Positions 1 through 11,204 of a stretch of 64,000 bases of DNA are shown piece by piece (positions within the stretch are counted from its first letter, which is position 1; each line of letters opens with the position of its first letter). The notes under the pieces were generated by a model. That model saw only the letters and a list, made by a program, of their open reading frames with translations, searched no databases and had not been told where the DNA came from. The position numbers were made by a program, and so were the translations under genes. The DNA is from Pseudeuparius sepicola. Its lineage: Eukaryota; Arthropoda; Insecta; Coleoptera; Anthribidae. The stretch lies in contig OY987298.1 in NCBI GenBank assembly GCA_963920635.1, positions 126,179,735 through 126,243,734 on the forward strand, in the 5' to 3' direction.

Positions 1-143
1 TTCACGGTATTGCTCCTAAATAGCTTTATCCGTGTGATTTACTAATTGTCCTACACTCACTGGGATTACTACGGTTTTCTAGGGTTTTCCGTAGTACTTG
101 AGCGAATGCTATCCTAGTTCTATCGGGAAAAAAGTCGGCCCTA
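1..143. other. Unannotated left edge
   Basis: No gene is visible. A small hairpin is formed by ACTACGG and CCGTAGT around positions 67-95. The stretch ends where the 107-bp SINE-like unit begins. Confidence 0.4.
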
Positions 144-250
144 GCCGCAAATGGCAACGAAGACAAAATAATAGTAATTGCCCCCCTCCCCCGCACAAGC
201 ATGTGGTTGCTTCTGGGGTACTCCTAGTTTGGAGTATCGTGAGGGTGAGA
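144..250 (+). repeat. SINE-like 107-bp repeat, copy A
   Basis: This 107-bp segment recurs at 43555-43661 with a single visible difference (C/T in GAGTAT(C/T)GTG). Both copies start at the same base (GCCGCAAATGG) and end in GAGGGTGAGA followed by ATT-rich sequence, while outer flanks differ. A perfect 6-bp stem-loop (TACTCC-TAGTTT-GGAGTA) lies near the 3' end, as seen in LINE-mobilised SINEs. The shared 5' boundary argues for a complete short element rather than two random truncations. No clear Pol III box was found. It could also be the 3' end of an unseen retroelement. Confidence 0.55.
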
Positions 251-382
251 ATTATTTTTATTACATCGACTTAGCCAAAAGGCATTCGCACTCCCTCTAC
301 GGGGAACATTCACTCAGATCCCGGGTATCCCGGATACCATAAGGATCTGGCTCGGACGAGACCCTTGCCATGTTATCGGGCC

Positions 383-1378
383 TTAGGTGACATTGATGTT
401 GTTGGACGTTCCTGCACTCCCCATGAATTTCCTGACGGTTCGGGCTGTCGCAAGTAGTACCGCTTTCTGCATGGACCTGTAAAGATTATCAGTTAGACCC
501 AGCTCTTTGATGTTTCTCAGCAAACTTTTTGGTATGACACCAGTTGTTGACATGATGATTGGAATCGTCTGAACGTTGTCCATTTCCCATTGCCTTCTAA
601 TTCGTTCTTCTAAGTCTCTGTACTTCGCGATCTTCTCGACTTGCTTCACACGCAGGTTGTTGTTGTTCGGGATGGCCACATCAATCAGAGTTGTCTTCCT
701 AGAAATTTTATCAACTATTATAAGGTCCGGTCTGTTATGGGAAACTCGTTGATCTGTCAGAACTGTACGATCCCAGTACATCTTGTAGTTGCTGTTCTCA
801 AGAACAGGCTCGGGTGTGTAGCTGTAATATGGGATCCTCTCTGCCTGCACAAGCAGAAGTTTTTCCGCCAGTTCCTGGTGCAAGATCTTGGCAACCGAAT
901 CGTGTCGTTCCTTATATTCCGTTGATGCGAACAGCTGACATCCTCCTGTTATGTGCTGGATTGTTTCTGAAGTTGGGCACCCGTATCTGCATCTGTCATC
1001 CACTACCGATGCATCTCCTACAATGAATTTTAGGTAGTTGCGAGTTAGTATAACCTGATCTTGTATGGCCAGTAGGAAGCCTTCCGTCTCGGGGAACATT
1101 CGTCCCGAGGTCAGCCAATAGTTCGACGCTAACTTGTCGACATGTTCCTGGTTAACCTCATTAGGATGCCTCCCGTGCAGCGGCTTCCCTAACCACCTCT
1201 GTAGTTTATCGTTGTCGGTTCGGTGGTGATTTTGATGCTCGTGTTCCGTCAGACGTAGCGGTGTTGAGACGTCTGCTCCGCATATAGCCCTATGTAGTGT
1301 GGAGCTGTTGGCCTGCCTGCAGAAATAATTACGCAGATTTAATATTTGTTGGTCCAATTGCTTGCTGAGATCTGCCAA
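383..1378 (-). pseudogene. C-terminal CCHC and restriction-like endonuclease part of Dong-like polyprotein
   Basis: This open frame of about 331 codons is the C-terminal half of the retrotransposon polyprotein. A CCHC knuckle is seen as C130, C134, H142 and C147 (CX3CX7HX4C). The endonuclease core follows: RPD at residues 216-218, then IDVA with Asp at 233, then a conserved KYRDLEERIR helix. This is the RPD-X(12-14)-D arrangement of R2/R4/NeSL endonucleases, which nick the target for target-primed reverse transcription. The domain itself looks intact, ending in a natural TAG/TAA-type stop before the 3' UTR. An in-frame TGA just upstream separates it from the RT part, so it would be read only by readthrough. 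The first codon in this frame is not a true start. Confidence 0.87.
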
Positions 1379-1996
1379 TCATCTTCCTCCTAGTTGACGT
1401 GGCAGAGTTGTTCTTTCTACGGCGCTACGGGGATGATGTTTATGAGCTTTTGTCAGTAGTGTCCTAACTTTTCGTTGCAGGTTGTTGATGTCCGTGTTGG
1501 TCCAATTCACTATTCCTAACGAATAGCTGAGTACAGAGCACGCATACGTGTTCAGGGCCTTAAACAAATTCCTGCTGTTAAGATCAGTTCGCACTACTTG
1601 TCTTACTCTCTTGATGAATTCATTCGTTAAATCGATCTTCATTGTTCGATGGTCTATCCTTTGAGCTTGTTTCATCCCGAGATACTTGTATGTATCTCCC
1701 ATGCTCATTGCTTCGATCTCCTGGCCGTCCTGCATCTCATGTGCGCTTTGTTCGAGCTTTCCCCGGATGATATTAAGGGTGCGGCACTTGTCCAGTCCAA
1801 ACAGCATTCCGATGTCCCTGGAGAACTCCTCTACAATTTTAAGCATTTGCGTTAGTTGGTTTTTGGTTGCGGCGATCAGTTTTAAATCATCCATATATAA
1901 TAGGTGATTCAACTTGATCGCTTCTGCGTTGTTGCTTTTGATAGCGAAGCCATATTTTGTAGAGTTCAGCCGATGTGATAAAGGGTTCATCGCCAT
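1379..1996 (-). pseudogene. Reverse transcriptase, motif C and thumb, Dong-like
   Basis: This frame contains the catalytic YMDD box (LYMDDLKL, residues 33-40) of RT motif C, followed by the KYLGM box (YKYLGMKQ) and the thumb region characteristic of R2/R4 elements. It ends with QLGGR followed by TGA; the next frame continues in the same phase (LADLSKQ), so this is a point nonsense mutation. Its upstream end overlaps the preceding frame at a one-base deletion near 1990, where SPL should run into FCMAMNPL. The original protein spanned all three frames. Confidence 0.87.
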
Positions 1997-2229
1997 GCAG
2001 AACCAAGTGGACTGAGTGAATCTCCTTGGAAAATCCCTCTTCGGATGTTGATTGTGTCGGTCTCGATGTTACTGTTTGCGGTTCTGAGTTGTATCTTAGT
2101 GCGCCAGGTTGTCATAACGTGTTCTAAAAAGGAAACTGTATGATGATCTATTTTATACAGCTTTAAGATACCTGTGAGCCAGTGGTGAGGTACGGAATCA
2201 AATGCTTTTTTGTAGTCCACATAAGCCAT
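1987..2229 (-). pseudogene. Reverse transcriptase, motifs A and B, Dong-like
   Basis: The translated frame holds RT motif A (YVDYKKAFDSVPH, with the catalytic Asp) and motif B (RRGIFQGDSLSPL). Motif order and wording match non-LTR retrotransposon RTs of the R4 clade. The frame begins right at the truncation point and shifts out of phase near 1990, where one base appears to be missing. Reading further upstream simply translates the (TTA)n tract into a run of Asn and then the flank. Confidence 0.85.
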
Positions 2230-2232
2230 GTG

Positions 2233-2254
2233 TTATTATTATTATTATTATTAT
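2233..2254 (+). repeat. (TTA)n tract at Dong 5' junction
   Basis: About seven TTA/ATT units abut the truncated 5' end of Dong copy 1, matching the TAA-repeat target preference of this retrotransposon group. Confidence 0.85.
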
Positions 2255-3700
2255 TTGGCAACTTCGTCAGTCTAAATTTTATATCTGTGATCTCCAACTG
2301 CTTTCCAGCTGAGAAATGTAGTACAAGTGTTCGAATTAAATCCAAAGCCGTGGCCTGCGCGCCATCCTTCATATTTTGTTATATGAAAACTGTTGCAATA
2401 CAGTTGCAATATCCATTACCAGGCTATATCAGCAGGAAAATTCCAGAACAAGTTTATTTTACAAAGACACAAATCGCAGCGAGATGAAATTGATATAAGA
2501 GTAAACAAATTTGACAAATAGTTTGCCCGTAATGACTAATGACATAATTATACCTACCTATAAGTGACACCATTCGCACTTTTTTACCTTATCCATCTTT
2601 TAACACACTTTTCGCACTGTTTACTGGAGCTCCACAATCCCCGAACTAAATTTTGTGCAAGAAGTTAATACCTTTCTAAAAAATATATTTTCGCTAAAAA
2701 TGTGTCTCTCAAAACACCGATAAAGCTATTTATACTTTATGCTCAATACGCACACCGACTTGCCAAAATTAGTCTGTTTTGAAATACTTAAAAAACGATA
2801 TGCAAACTGTAAAAAAGCATTGTCAAAAACAATTAAGAAGGAAAATAAAAAATGTGATTGCCAAAAATCAAAACCAAAATATGGTATGTAATAATATGTG
2901 TACTAAAAAATCACAAATCCGAGTAAGAATATTCCCTCTTTACAAAACTATTCACAGCATAACCAATCTATACAAAATATATTATATTTGTATCCGACAA
3001 CGAAAGAGAAGCGTAAGACAATAATAACAATTAAAAATAAAAAATCCTGGGTCCTAGGTGCGTAAAGAAAAAGGTATCCCCAAAGATTTCACCAGTTCTA
3101 GCATACCTAACAAATATTTCAAAACTGAGAAAAAGTTAAATTAATAACTGAATAACTGTAGGCCCATTTCTCTAATAACCATCAGTATTTCTTTATGTAT
3201 TTATTTATTTATTGCCATTGGTGATACAAAGAGGTTACAAGCTAATAACTGCATCCACTAAGTTACAAATAAACGAATAAAACAATAATATCTATATATC
3301 TATAATCTATATTACTAACACCCTTATTTATACAGAATAAACAACGCAACAAGGCATGAACCATTTCTGCAAGCTCCACATAATCTAAATGATTATATAG
3401 CGCAAAACAAGTTGAGTTTTCAATGCGCAATTGATTAAAATCGGAATATTTATCTATAGCACTGGTTCTCAACCTTTCTTTGAACAGGTACTACTAGAAC
3501 TTTTTTGTTCGGTGTGTGTAGGTAAGGCCCAAAGTCCAAAATACACAAACAAAAACTTTGAGAATTTAAAAATACATTTTTACTTGTCCTTGTCCCATAC
3601 TCGACACTCCAGTCCAGCGAAAAAGTCCTCTTACTTTATTTCGAGGACCTGAATTTAGTGATCCCCAGGTGATCAGCGGGCGGAACACTGGTTAGGATTG
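2255..3700. other. Unannotated AT-rich stretch
   Basis: No gene or clear repeat boundary was recognised. Open frames are short and compositionally biased (Lys/Asn or Phe/Leu rich). Confidence 0.4.
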
Positions 3701-3906
3701 TTGGGAACCTCTGATCGTGGAAAGCTTACGTTGGCGCCAGAGAAATGGAGGAGAGGAGAACGCTCTTTGCCCTACTGAGGATCCTGATTTTCGTCTACAA
3801 TCTGCCGGCCATTTTGAAGACACTTTTGACATTTTACCGGCTGGTGCGGAGTGCTTACCTGTTTTTATTTGGAGTTTTCGAAGTAATTTCGATTGATTTT
3901 AGCGTT

Positions 3907-3974
3907 ATGTCGTGTTCTGTGACAGACTGTAAGAATTTTACAAGAGAAAGACGTGAGGGAATATCTTTTTTCCG
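3907..3974 (+). CDS. THAP zinc-finger N-terminal exon candidate 1
   Basis: The frame starting at ATG 3907 encodes MSCSVTDCKNFTRERREGIS followed by FFR and runs into a consensus donor (CG|GTAAGG at 3975). C-X4-C a few residues from Met, then an Asn and an aromatic FF about 14 residues later, is the signature of the first part of a THAP C2CH zinc finger. THAP domains bind DNA and occur both in host regulators and in P-element or Phantom-type transposases. In-frame sequence continues upstream to an ATG at 3745, so the true start is uncertain. No second half (C-X2-H, AVPTIF) was located downstream, so this is an orphan or decayed exon. Confidence 0.5.
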
Positions 3975-4479
3975 GTAAGGATTTTTCAATAGGTTTGTTT
4001 ACTTTTTTCAGTTCTCAGTGCCGTACCTTTCTGTCCCAATTGCATTTATTACTAGATAGATTAGGTGGATTAAATTTAAGGTTTTTATTAATATACGTAT
4101 ATAAACTGGGCGAAGTGTCTTCAAAATGGCGCGAGACAAAATTAGTCAGTTCGCGCAGCTTGACGCTCATTCTCCCCACCTCCATATTATCTCTGGTTCG
4201 CGCTCTCGCGGTAGTTCTCCGAGCTCTGAGCTGAAAGAGACAGAAACGATCACGCGTTTGCATTAGTTGCGTATTTACCTACTTGTAGGTTAGGTATCTA
4301 ATAAGTCTGAAATCTGGGTGAATAAAAGATATTGTCTCTGGGTGTGTATGTGTGTGCATATCACATTTACCCATGTATTGTGTGCATATTACATTTAAGT
4401 GTACAATGCAAAGGTTTATTATTATTATTTACCTAACTGTCCTAACTGATAATAAAATTTGAAATTGACAAAAATCAAG

Positions 4480-4635
4480 CAATCAAGTAGCTTCAAGAAA
4501 AACTTGATTTTTCAATTACTTGAAAAATAAATACTTGACTTGACTTGATATTGGGAAATTACTACTTGACTTGAAATTGGCTTGATTTCAAGTCAAGTCA
4601 AGAAGCTTGAATATCAAGTCAAGGCATGCATCTCT
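4480..4635. repeat. hAT-like terminus with CTTGA subterminal repeats
   Basis: About 150 bp are dominated by CTTGA/TCAAG pentamers in both orientations (for example ACTTGACTTGAAATTGG). On the minus strand it begins TAGAGATGCATGCC. A TAGAGATGC-type end followed by many short subterminal repeats is typical of hAT transposons. No matching second end was found within several kb, so it is probably a solo end. Confidence 0.45.
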
Positions 4636-4639
4636 AATT

Positions 4640-5400
4640 GGAACCATGGACTTTGGACCCGTTCTTTTCGATTTTTCGGGATTATTTGGGATATATTCCG
4701 TTTGTATTTAATTCTCTTCGTGCCTAGCTTCTTTCGCCACCGTCGCCGCCCTATATTGTCTCTCCCGGTTATCTATCTCGGCGGTGTTCCCAGACGGATT
4801 TTTGCCGCTACTGGAGCGCCGGGCCCGCCCCTCTTCCGGGTATTAGGGCGGCCATAAGGGCGCAAGATAAATGGAGTTTATCTTGGGGATGCAGCAGGTC
4901 GTAAATTCCGCGTCATGACTACACTAAATTACTATGGAGATTAAACATCTTCTAATATCGCTCAGTGATAAATGAAATTTTTCGCGTTAGGTTACGGCTT
5001 AATAGGCAGCAAAGAGTAGTGAAATCGTGAGGTCAGGTTACGAAAAGAGAAAATTTTTCATCATCATACTACGAGTATAAGCTACCTCTGTGGGTGTAAC
5101 CTTATAAGCAATTTTTTTTAAAATATCCAAGGAAATATTATGTAATTCGTTGTTATACAAGGTGACAGATAAAATCTGCAACAAAAGGGAAATTTTTTTG
5201 TTTATAGAACTATTTCATGGTGGTAGGATTATTTGGTGTGCTACATTGTGTGCTTCTTTTGGTTCCGATTGCCCATTTGGCCAAGCTGACGTCAGTGTCG
5301 TCAGTCACTTACAATAACATTCATTTGCTGTCAATTTTTTTAATTAGATATTATATTCTTTCAAATTTTATTTCACAGATTCTATCCCCATATCATCCTT
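4640..5400. other. Unannotated, partly GC-rich
   Basis: A GC-richer patch at about 4730-4860 precedes AT-rich sequence. No coding signature was recognised. Confidence 0.35.
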
Positions 5401-5418
5401 ATTGTAAAGAAAGTAATA

Positions 5419-5796
5419 GTTTTAAACCCATGAATAAAGAACCCCAGGAAGGAGCAAATTTGGGCTTTACGCTGGACCGGTCCAGTTTCTGCATATGGCG
5501 GTATGCCGTTTCCGGTTTACAAAAGTACTTACCGATGGAATGTTATCCCCCAAACATTTTGTTCTGGTAGTCACGGAATAGCCGCAGGCTGTACAGCTAA
5601 CCATAATAGATCTCCAAAAAGTACTTATCGAAGAACTACACAAATATCTAATAGCACGAACCACCGTGAAAACTGTCAAATATAAAAATATTTTGTCAAA
5701 ATTCAGTCTCTATACAGGGCGATTTCCGTCTCACGTATTTTATAACGCCCATAGAGCTTTGGCTCCTTCCTGGGGTTCTTTTTTCATTGTTTTTAA
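5419..5796. repeat. Short inverted repeat, about 36-bp arms
   Basis: AAGAACCCCAGGAAGGAGC near 5437-5456 is inverted at 5762-5780 (GCTCCTTCCTGGGGTTCTT), with weaker extension on both sides. Just beyond it a solo mariner-type end (TA-CAGGGTGTTTCAG) begins at 5828. This may be the remains of a palindromic element. Confidence 0.45.
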
Positions 5797-6639
5797 CACT
5801 TCTTGGCTAAACATCGTCTCTGATATACAGGGTGTTTCAGACCTAAATACAATAATTTTAACCACATACTCAGAAAGGTGTCTAAATACGGAAAATCGGA
5901 AAAAAAAATTCGGGAATATTTTAGAAATAATTAAATAATTTTAATATTTCGAGCTGCTCAGTTTTATTATCGTGTAGACGCTTACCCAAGGCGCGAGGGA
6001 GAGGCAAATTGGTTTCAGGTCTTCCATACGACGTTGCCAGATGGCGGCGCCAGACAACGAAAATTTCCAGTTTTGCTAAAATATCCCCAAAAACAATTTT
6101 TTTTGACGAGATTCGCAACACTTTACTACCTTTAGGTCACGGGTTTGTGCCAGCTGACACATGATTCTTTTAATAAGCTAAAACACATAACAAAATAATC
6201 TTTTATTTGAAGAAACAACAACAACAAATAAAACAAGCTAACCAAAATAATCAGTTTCAACGAAATAAAAAACATACCTTTATCAATTTTCTTAAATAAA
6301 CATTTAATTCTGGCATGACTATGCAAAATGCAAACTCACCCCGAAAATGTCAAAGCTCAGTTCCAGAACAGGTCCTTTTTAGCGATAAAAAATGGAAGCC
6401 GCATTATTCCTGTTTATTGTGCCCCACCTCGCAGGGCTTGCGACCCCTCCGAAAAAACGACGCAATTAACCGCTTCCCCGAAAAAATGTTTTATTTAAAT
6501 CATTCGGGGGCATCGCAATTTTTCAGGCTTTGCGATCTCCGGGCGACATTTAGCGTTTGAGTTTTGTGGGTGATTTACGCCAAGCGGCGCGGCGCACGCG
6601 CAACGGTCACAGACGGCTTCATACAGCGGGGCCCAATTG

Positions 6640-8817
6640 CATTGACGTAGCTAAGGGGGGGCTGGGGGGGGGGGGGCTAAGCCCCCTTTGGTATAAAAAT
6701 AGCCCCCCCCCTGACAAATTTTAGCGTTTATTTTCATAATTTTTTTGACATTATAGGTTTACATTAAAAACCTTACTAAGCTGATTTAATCTTGTAGCGT
6801 GTTCGTGTTATTGCGTATAGTAATAGACACTGACTAAAACACTAATAATGACAAAATAAAACAAACTAAACAGGGGCAACAGGGAACACTGGCAACACTG
6901 CCGTCACGCACTCACCCCGCACCCGACCCCGTCAGTCCGCCACACGCCACACTCACAGAATTAGCATCACTCAGGGACTCCTTAAAATAAGGGGACCCAG
7001 CACATAGGAAAAGTGAAGCATTGAGGGGAAGTTTGTTTTCATTAGACTCCAAGGAGACCACATAAGTGGGCTGGTACAAGGTTATGTTATATGTCAGTGT
7101 GTCCAACTGCCATCAGGTTTTATGGGATAAGATAGTGCCATAGATTCTAAAGGAGGCAAAAAATTTCCCATCATAATTCACAATTTCTAAGTTTTCTAAC
7201 TTCCAGATACTCAGATGTGGCAATTAAAGAATTTCAACTATACAATAAATTTGTTTCATTTGACAGTTGCCAATTCTGTATTTGTAGACACAACATTGTC
7301 AACTCTAATTTTCAGAAATCATGGAAACCATTATTAATTTTTACTAACAATCAAAGTATCTGTTTTATTAATAGATTCTTCAATAAAATGGCATACTTGG
7401 CATCATTGATACCATTAGAATGTGGAAAGAATAGGCCTCACTTTGGAAAGTATAATGCTGGGTCCCCTTACTTTAAAGAGTCCCTGGCATCACTGCGAAC
7501 CTGGACGGCTGGACGTGACTGCTTACTGTGGTTGATATGTAATACTGCGAAGACGCCAATGTACATCTATATTTTTACTTATGCAGTATCAGTATACAGG
7601 GTGAATTTTTTCGATGCCCACTATGGGGATCTCGGAAACTAGCAGAGCTAGAACAAAGGTTAAATTGCGAAAGAATTGCAGTTTTGAATGCTCAATCTAA
7701 TACCCCTTTTGGATGTTTAAAAAAGTACATGGCTCACTAGATATTTTGAAAAGAGTGATTTTTTGCTATTTCATCAGATCTCTGTAGCTGCGTTATTTCT
7801 GATTATACAAAAAAACTGTAGAGACAAAAACTGTAGATAATTTTGGGCTTAATAAGATAATCTGATCCAATTTTTTATGATTTTTGTGATTTTTTAGATA
7901 TGACATAAACTTTTGTTTTTTTAAATGTAAATCATAGTTGGCTGTGGCCTTATAAAATCGGCCATTTTTGAGCTTGCCAAAGATATAATACTCATATATA
8001 GTTATTATAAAAAATAAAAGAGCTATGGCTAATTTTCTGATTTTTTTAAATTTTTACATAGTCAGCCATGGAACAGCTGCTCTTAATTCAACAATTGTCT
8101 CGTACTTTATTTTGTACTGTTCCCCACAAAAAAATCCAAAACAGACAATCGGGGGATCGGAGCTGCCAGGAAATAGGTTCTTACGGGCAAATAATTATGT
8201 GGTGGAGCTCCATCATGCTAATTTTTGTTTTATTTTGTTACATTTTGTTACCAGCTAAAAATAAAATATTTGAAAGTTTCAAGTATGTCTTATTATACGA
8301 TAGAACGTAATTATGAAAATATTCCATGGCTGACTTTGGAAAGCTCAAAAAATGGCCGATTTGATAAGGCCACAGCCAACTATGATTTACATTTAAAAAA
8401 ACACAAGTTTATGTCATCTCAAAAATTACAAACAACATAAAAAATTTGATTAGATTATCTTATTAAGCCCAAAATTATCTGCAATTTTCACTATAATCAT
8501 TCTTGTCAAAGTATCTAGTGAGTCATGAACTTTTTTAAAAATACAAAAGGTGCATTAGATTTAGCATTCAAATCTGAAATTCTTTCCTCATTTAACCTTT
8601 GTTCTAGCTCTGCTAGTTTCCGAGATACCCATAGTGGGCATCGAGAAAAACTCACCCTGTATGTAGTAAAGTTGTGTGTATTTAAATTAATAACGTTGTG
8701 CCGATTAATAAGTAAATAAGCTTTACTATAGTTTGCGTAAGTACTTTAATTTTCTTCATTCTCATCTCCTTCAGGGGCTTAAGCCCCCCCGGAGAAAAAA
8801 GGCTAGCTACGCCTATG
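6640..8817. mobile_element. hAT-like element with 8-bp target duplication
   Basis: CCCAATTG occurs directly at 6632-6639 and 8818-8825. Between them the ends are inverted: CATTGACGTAGCTAAGG on the left and, read from the right, CATAGGCGTAGCTAGCC. The 8-bp duplication and a CA..GGCGTAGC terminus are hAT hallmarks. Just inside both ends are runs of G or C combined with GGCTTAAGCCCC-type palindromes. A smaller inverted repeat (GGGACTCC...GGGTCCCC) lies at about 6970-7010 versus 7450-7490. No intact transposase is present. A mariner-derived palindrome (7597-8659) makes up half of its length. Confidence 0.78.
7597..8659. mobile_element. Mariner-family palindromic element, copy 1
   Basis: TA at 7595-7596 and 8660-8661 flanks CAGGGTGAATTTTTTCGATG and its inverse ATCGAGAAAAACTCACCCTG. 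The arms run several hundred bp (blocks such as CTATGGGGATCTCGG and AACCTTTGTTCTAGCTCTG reappear inverted). The centre, about 8105-8215 on the minus strand, holds a decayed transposase piece equivalent to DGAPPHNYLP and RSPDL in the copy at 21 kb, but with frameshifts. It therefore derives from an autonomous DD41D-like mariner. It is nested in the hAT element around it. Confidence 0.82.
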
Positions 8818-8825
8818 CCCAATTG

Positions 8826-11080
8826 GCACGACCCCGGCCCCCCACAAATTGTGCCCTCCGGCGAATGGGATGGTCGGACTGAACACATTTAGTTGCTCAG
8901 AATTCTTAAATTGGGAAGACTGGTTGCCAGTCGTGTTTTCGAACCATACATCATACATAATAATAATATTATTATGGCATAATTCGCCATTATGGCACGA
9001 GCTTTTGGACGTGTGACAGCGTCAAGAGTATGAAGTGTAAAACAACGTCTGGTAGTTTAGTTGAAACTATTATTGGAGCAAGAAACTTCATAATGGTAAA
9101 GCAATGAAGAGAGGAAAAAACAGAAAAAAGGGTTATGAAACAAGTACAAGATAAAGATAAAAATATAAAGAGATTTGATAATAAAACCACTTTGAAGCTC
9201 AATATTTTCCAAATGCATTGATATTGAGGTCCACTATTAAATGTTGGCTAATCTACGAATTAGGAAGATTATATTTTGGGAAAATATCATTTCAGAGGAA
9301 ATGCAATCTATTTGTTTTTGGAGCCTGTATAGTTGGAGTCCATTTGACAGGTATTGTTAAGGAGCTTTCTCTTATGGAACTATATTTTCTGTGATAAAAC
9401 CTTGCGGTTGACTTTCTGATATGCAAAATCCAATATTTGCTATCAGTCGTGATGGAGTATGCTCGAGGAAGCTGGACTTACAATTATTAAAGTTAAGTGT
9501 CCAGTGTCGGAGAAAATTTTTTCAAAACTTAAAAGATGGCATCGTCGATAAAAACTATATGGCCCAAATGCAATGAAACTGCAAATATGTTTGGTTTGCA
9601 ATAAGAAGATAGCGCTGTTTTGTGTAGCGAGGCCAACTTTCGAGATATCAAAGGAATTTGAACATATCTGTGTAGACTATGATGAAGATATGAATTCCCA
9701 TTAGGTACCGAGCTTTATCCTGACATTTACAGACCCTTTCATTAATTGTTACCTACTTGATATAATTTTCCATGTCGTGTTCAATCTGTAAAACAAATAT
9801 TTATGCAAAGAATGCCAACATTTCTATAAAAAAACTAATAATAATCTTGTTGCTGTTGTTACTGTTATTACTGCAATAGCTCAGCTTTTTAAACATAATG
9901 TGGTTGTTTTTACAGAAACTTTGCAAACAAAAATTACTCATGAATTATATATGTATAATAAACAGAACAAGGCTAGGTTATAGCATTTCCTCATTCTATA
10001 AATTAAAAAAAGTAAGGTCCGCCGCGATTGTTGATTTGTACCATTGAATAAGGAATTCTTAATCAATGTTTGTACCTATAGCTAACTTACTGACAAATCT
10101 GACCAGATTTGATTTACATCCGATCAAAAATTCGATCGAATTTATTTACATAGCACAAATATATTATCACAATTTTCGGTAACTATTTTTTCTATCTTAG
10201 GTAGATATATAGGTATTTGATAAGCCTTTTTTGACGTTATCTTAAAATTTATGCATATACGAATGTCGTACTAATGTCATCCGAGCTATCTCGGCGCAGA
10301 ATGAAAACGGCTATAAATAAAATATCTCCCAGGCATTCGAAAACATTTCTCCAAGTTCAGGGAAGGGAGCATAATCTGATAATACCTCTATCTTTCAACA
10401 ATATAAAACGTTTTTATCTTCCTCCCGAATTGCCCACAAAAGAAAAATATTAATTTACATTTTCAGATGTTTTGTTTGCTTTGTGTTCTGCGTCAAAGCG
10501 CACCATTTATTTGTTGGGAGGCGTTCATCAATTACCAAGGAATAAAATAAAGTGTTTCTGTGTGAGCGAGGTTCCCTTTGGATTCTATTAAATGGTGCTC
10601 TCAAGTTACTCCGAACTCGTTTAGTGCGAAGAGATCTTTGTTGAACACTACAAGGTTTAGTTTGTTAATTACGTTGGATTAATATCGGTGAAGATAATGA
10701 CATGGCAGTGTAAACGTGGAACGTATAGTATAATAAAAACGGAACATTTTTCGTTAAATGAAGAAATCATATGGTTTTTAACATAATATCTACGTGTTTG
10801 CTATATATTGTTACATTTGGATTTTCAAACGTAGAAATTAAAATAGTATAGTATAAAGGAACAGCATAAAAACGCGGCGTTTGCTTAATATACAAATTTT
10901 ATCAAAATGCTCTAAAACAGTAAAAATAAAATAAACTTTGAAATAATTCAAACCAAAGCAAAACAATAATTTTGTTACGCACAAAACAACACCACACAAA
11001 AAACTATACACAAAACCGAAATCCGTAAAATAAAGCGCAATCCTTATTTCCGTGCACGGCACTGGTTATACTGGCCTAAC
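8826..11080. other. Unannotated stretch
   Basis: The left 70 bp are GC-rich host sequence interrupted by the hAT insertion. The rest is AT-rich, with only short open frames and no repeat boundary that I could pair. Confidence 0.35.
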
Positions 11081-11103
11081 TGGCCCAAGTCGATACCTGC
11101 TTC

Positions 11104-11200
11104 ATGGAACTCCCAAACGCCGACCCATCAAATCGCTACGGTATCTGCCTCCTTCACCAGCTCGACGTCGACCGCATAAAAACCTTTGAATTTTATACGG
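11104..11200 (+). CDS. GC3-rich orphan exon candidate
   Basis: From ATG 11104 the frame reads MELPNADPSNRYGICLLHQL then DVDRIKTFEFYT, and reaches a consensus donor (ACGG|GTGAGT at 11201). Third codon positions are strongly GC (AAC GCC GAC ... CTC GAC GTC GAC CGC), unlike the AT-rich surroundings, which suggests selection for coding. The frame is open a few codons further upstream (LAQVDTCF), so the exon may begin earlier; CCTAAC-CTGGCCCAAG just upstream could be a branch point and acceptor. I do not recognise the family. It may be one exon of a large-intron gene, or a decayed gene fragment. Confidence 0.35.
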
Positions 11201-11204
11201 GTGA

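Larger units (their letters stand above)
266..2232 (-). mobile_element. R4/Dong-type non-LTR retrotransposon, 5'-truncated copy 1
   Basis: On the minus strand this segment carries the end of a reverse transcriptase, a CCHC knuckle, a PD-D type endonuclease and a 3' UTR of about 117 bp. It starts within the reverse transcriptase at motif A, so the N-terminal zinc-finger region and first RT motifs are missing. It is bordered by (TTA)n at 2233-2254 and by ATT-rich DNA at 251-263. Dong of Bombyx is known to insert into TAA repeats, and the RT/RLE order with a single C-terminal endonuclease fits the R4 clade. The 3' part is almost identical to 12842-13222, so the family moved recently. The reading frame is broken by one frameshift and one stop. 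Confidence 0.88.

Noticed and set aside
641..925. Plus-strand open frames of 70-94 codons
   Set aside because: They are antisense to the endonuclease domain of the Dong-like element and have no protein signature.
3733..3752. TGGCGCCAGAGAAATGG, resembling a tRNA-Lys primer binding site of an LTR retrotransposon
   Set aside because: No LTR pair, polypurine tract or gag/pol frame is visible nearby; the match beyond TGGCGCC is poor.
5217..5570. 117-codon frame with hydrophobic N-terminus
   Set aside because: Composition is that of AT-rich DNA, and it overlaps one arm of a short inverted repeat.
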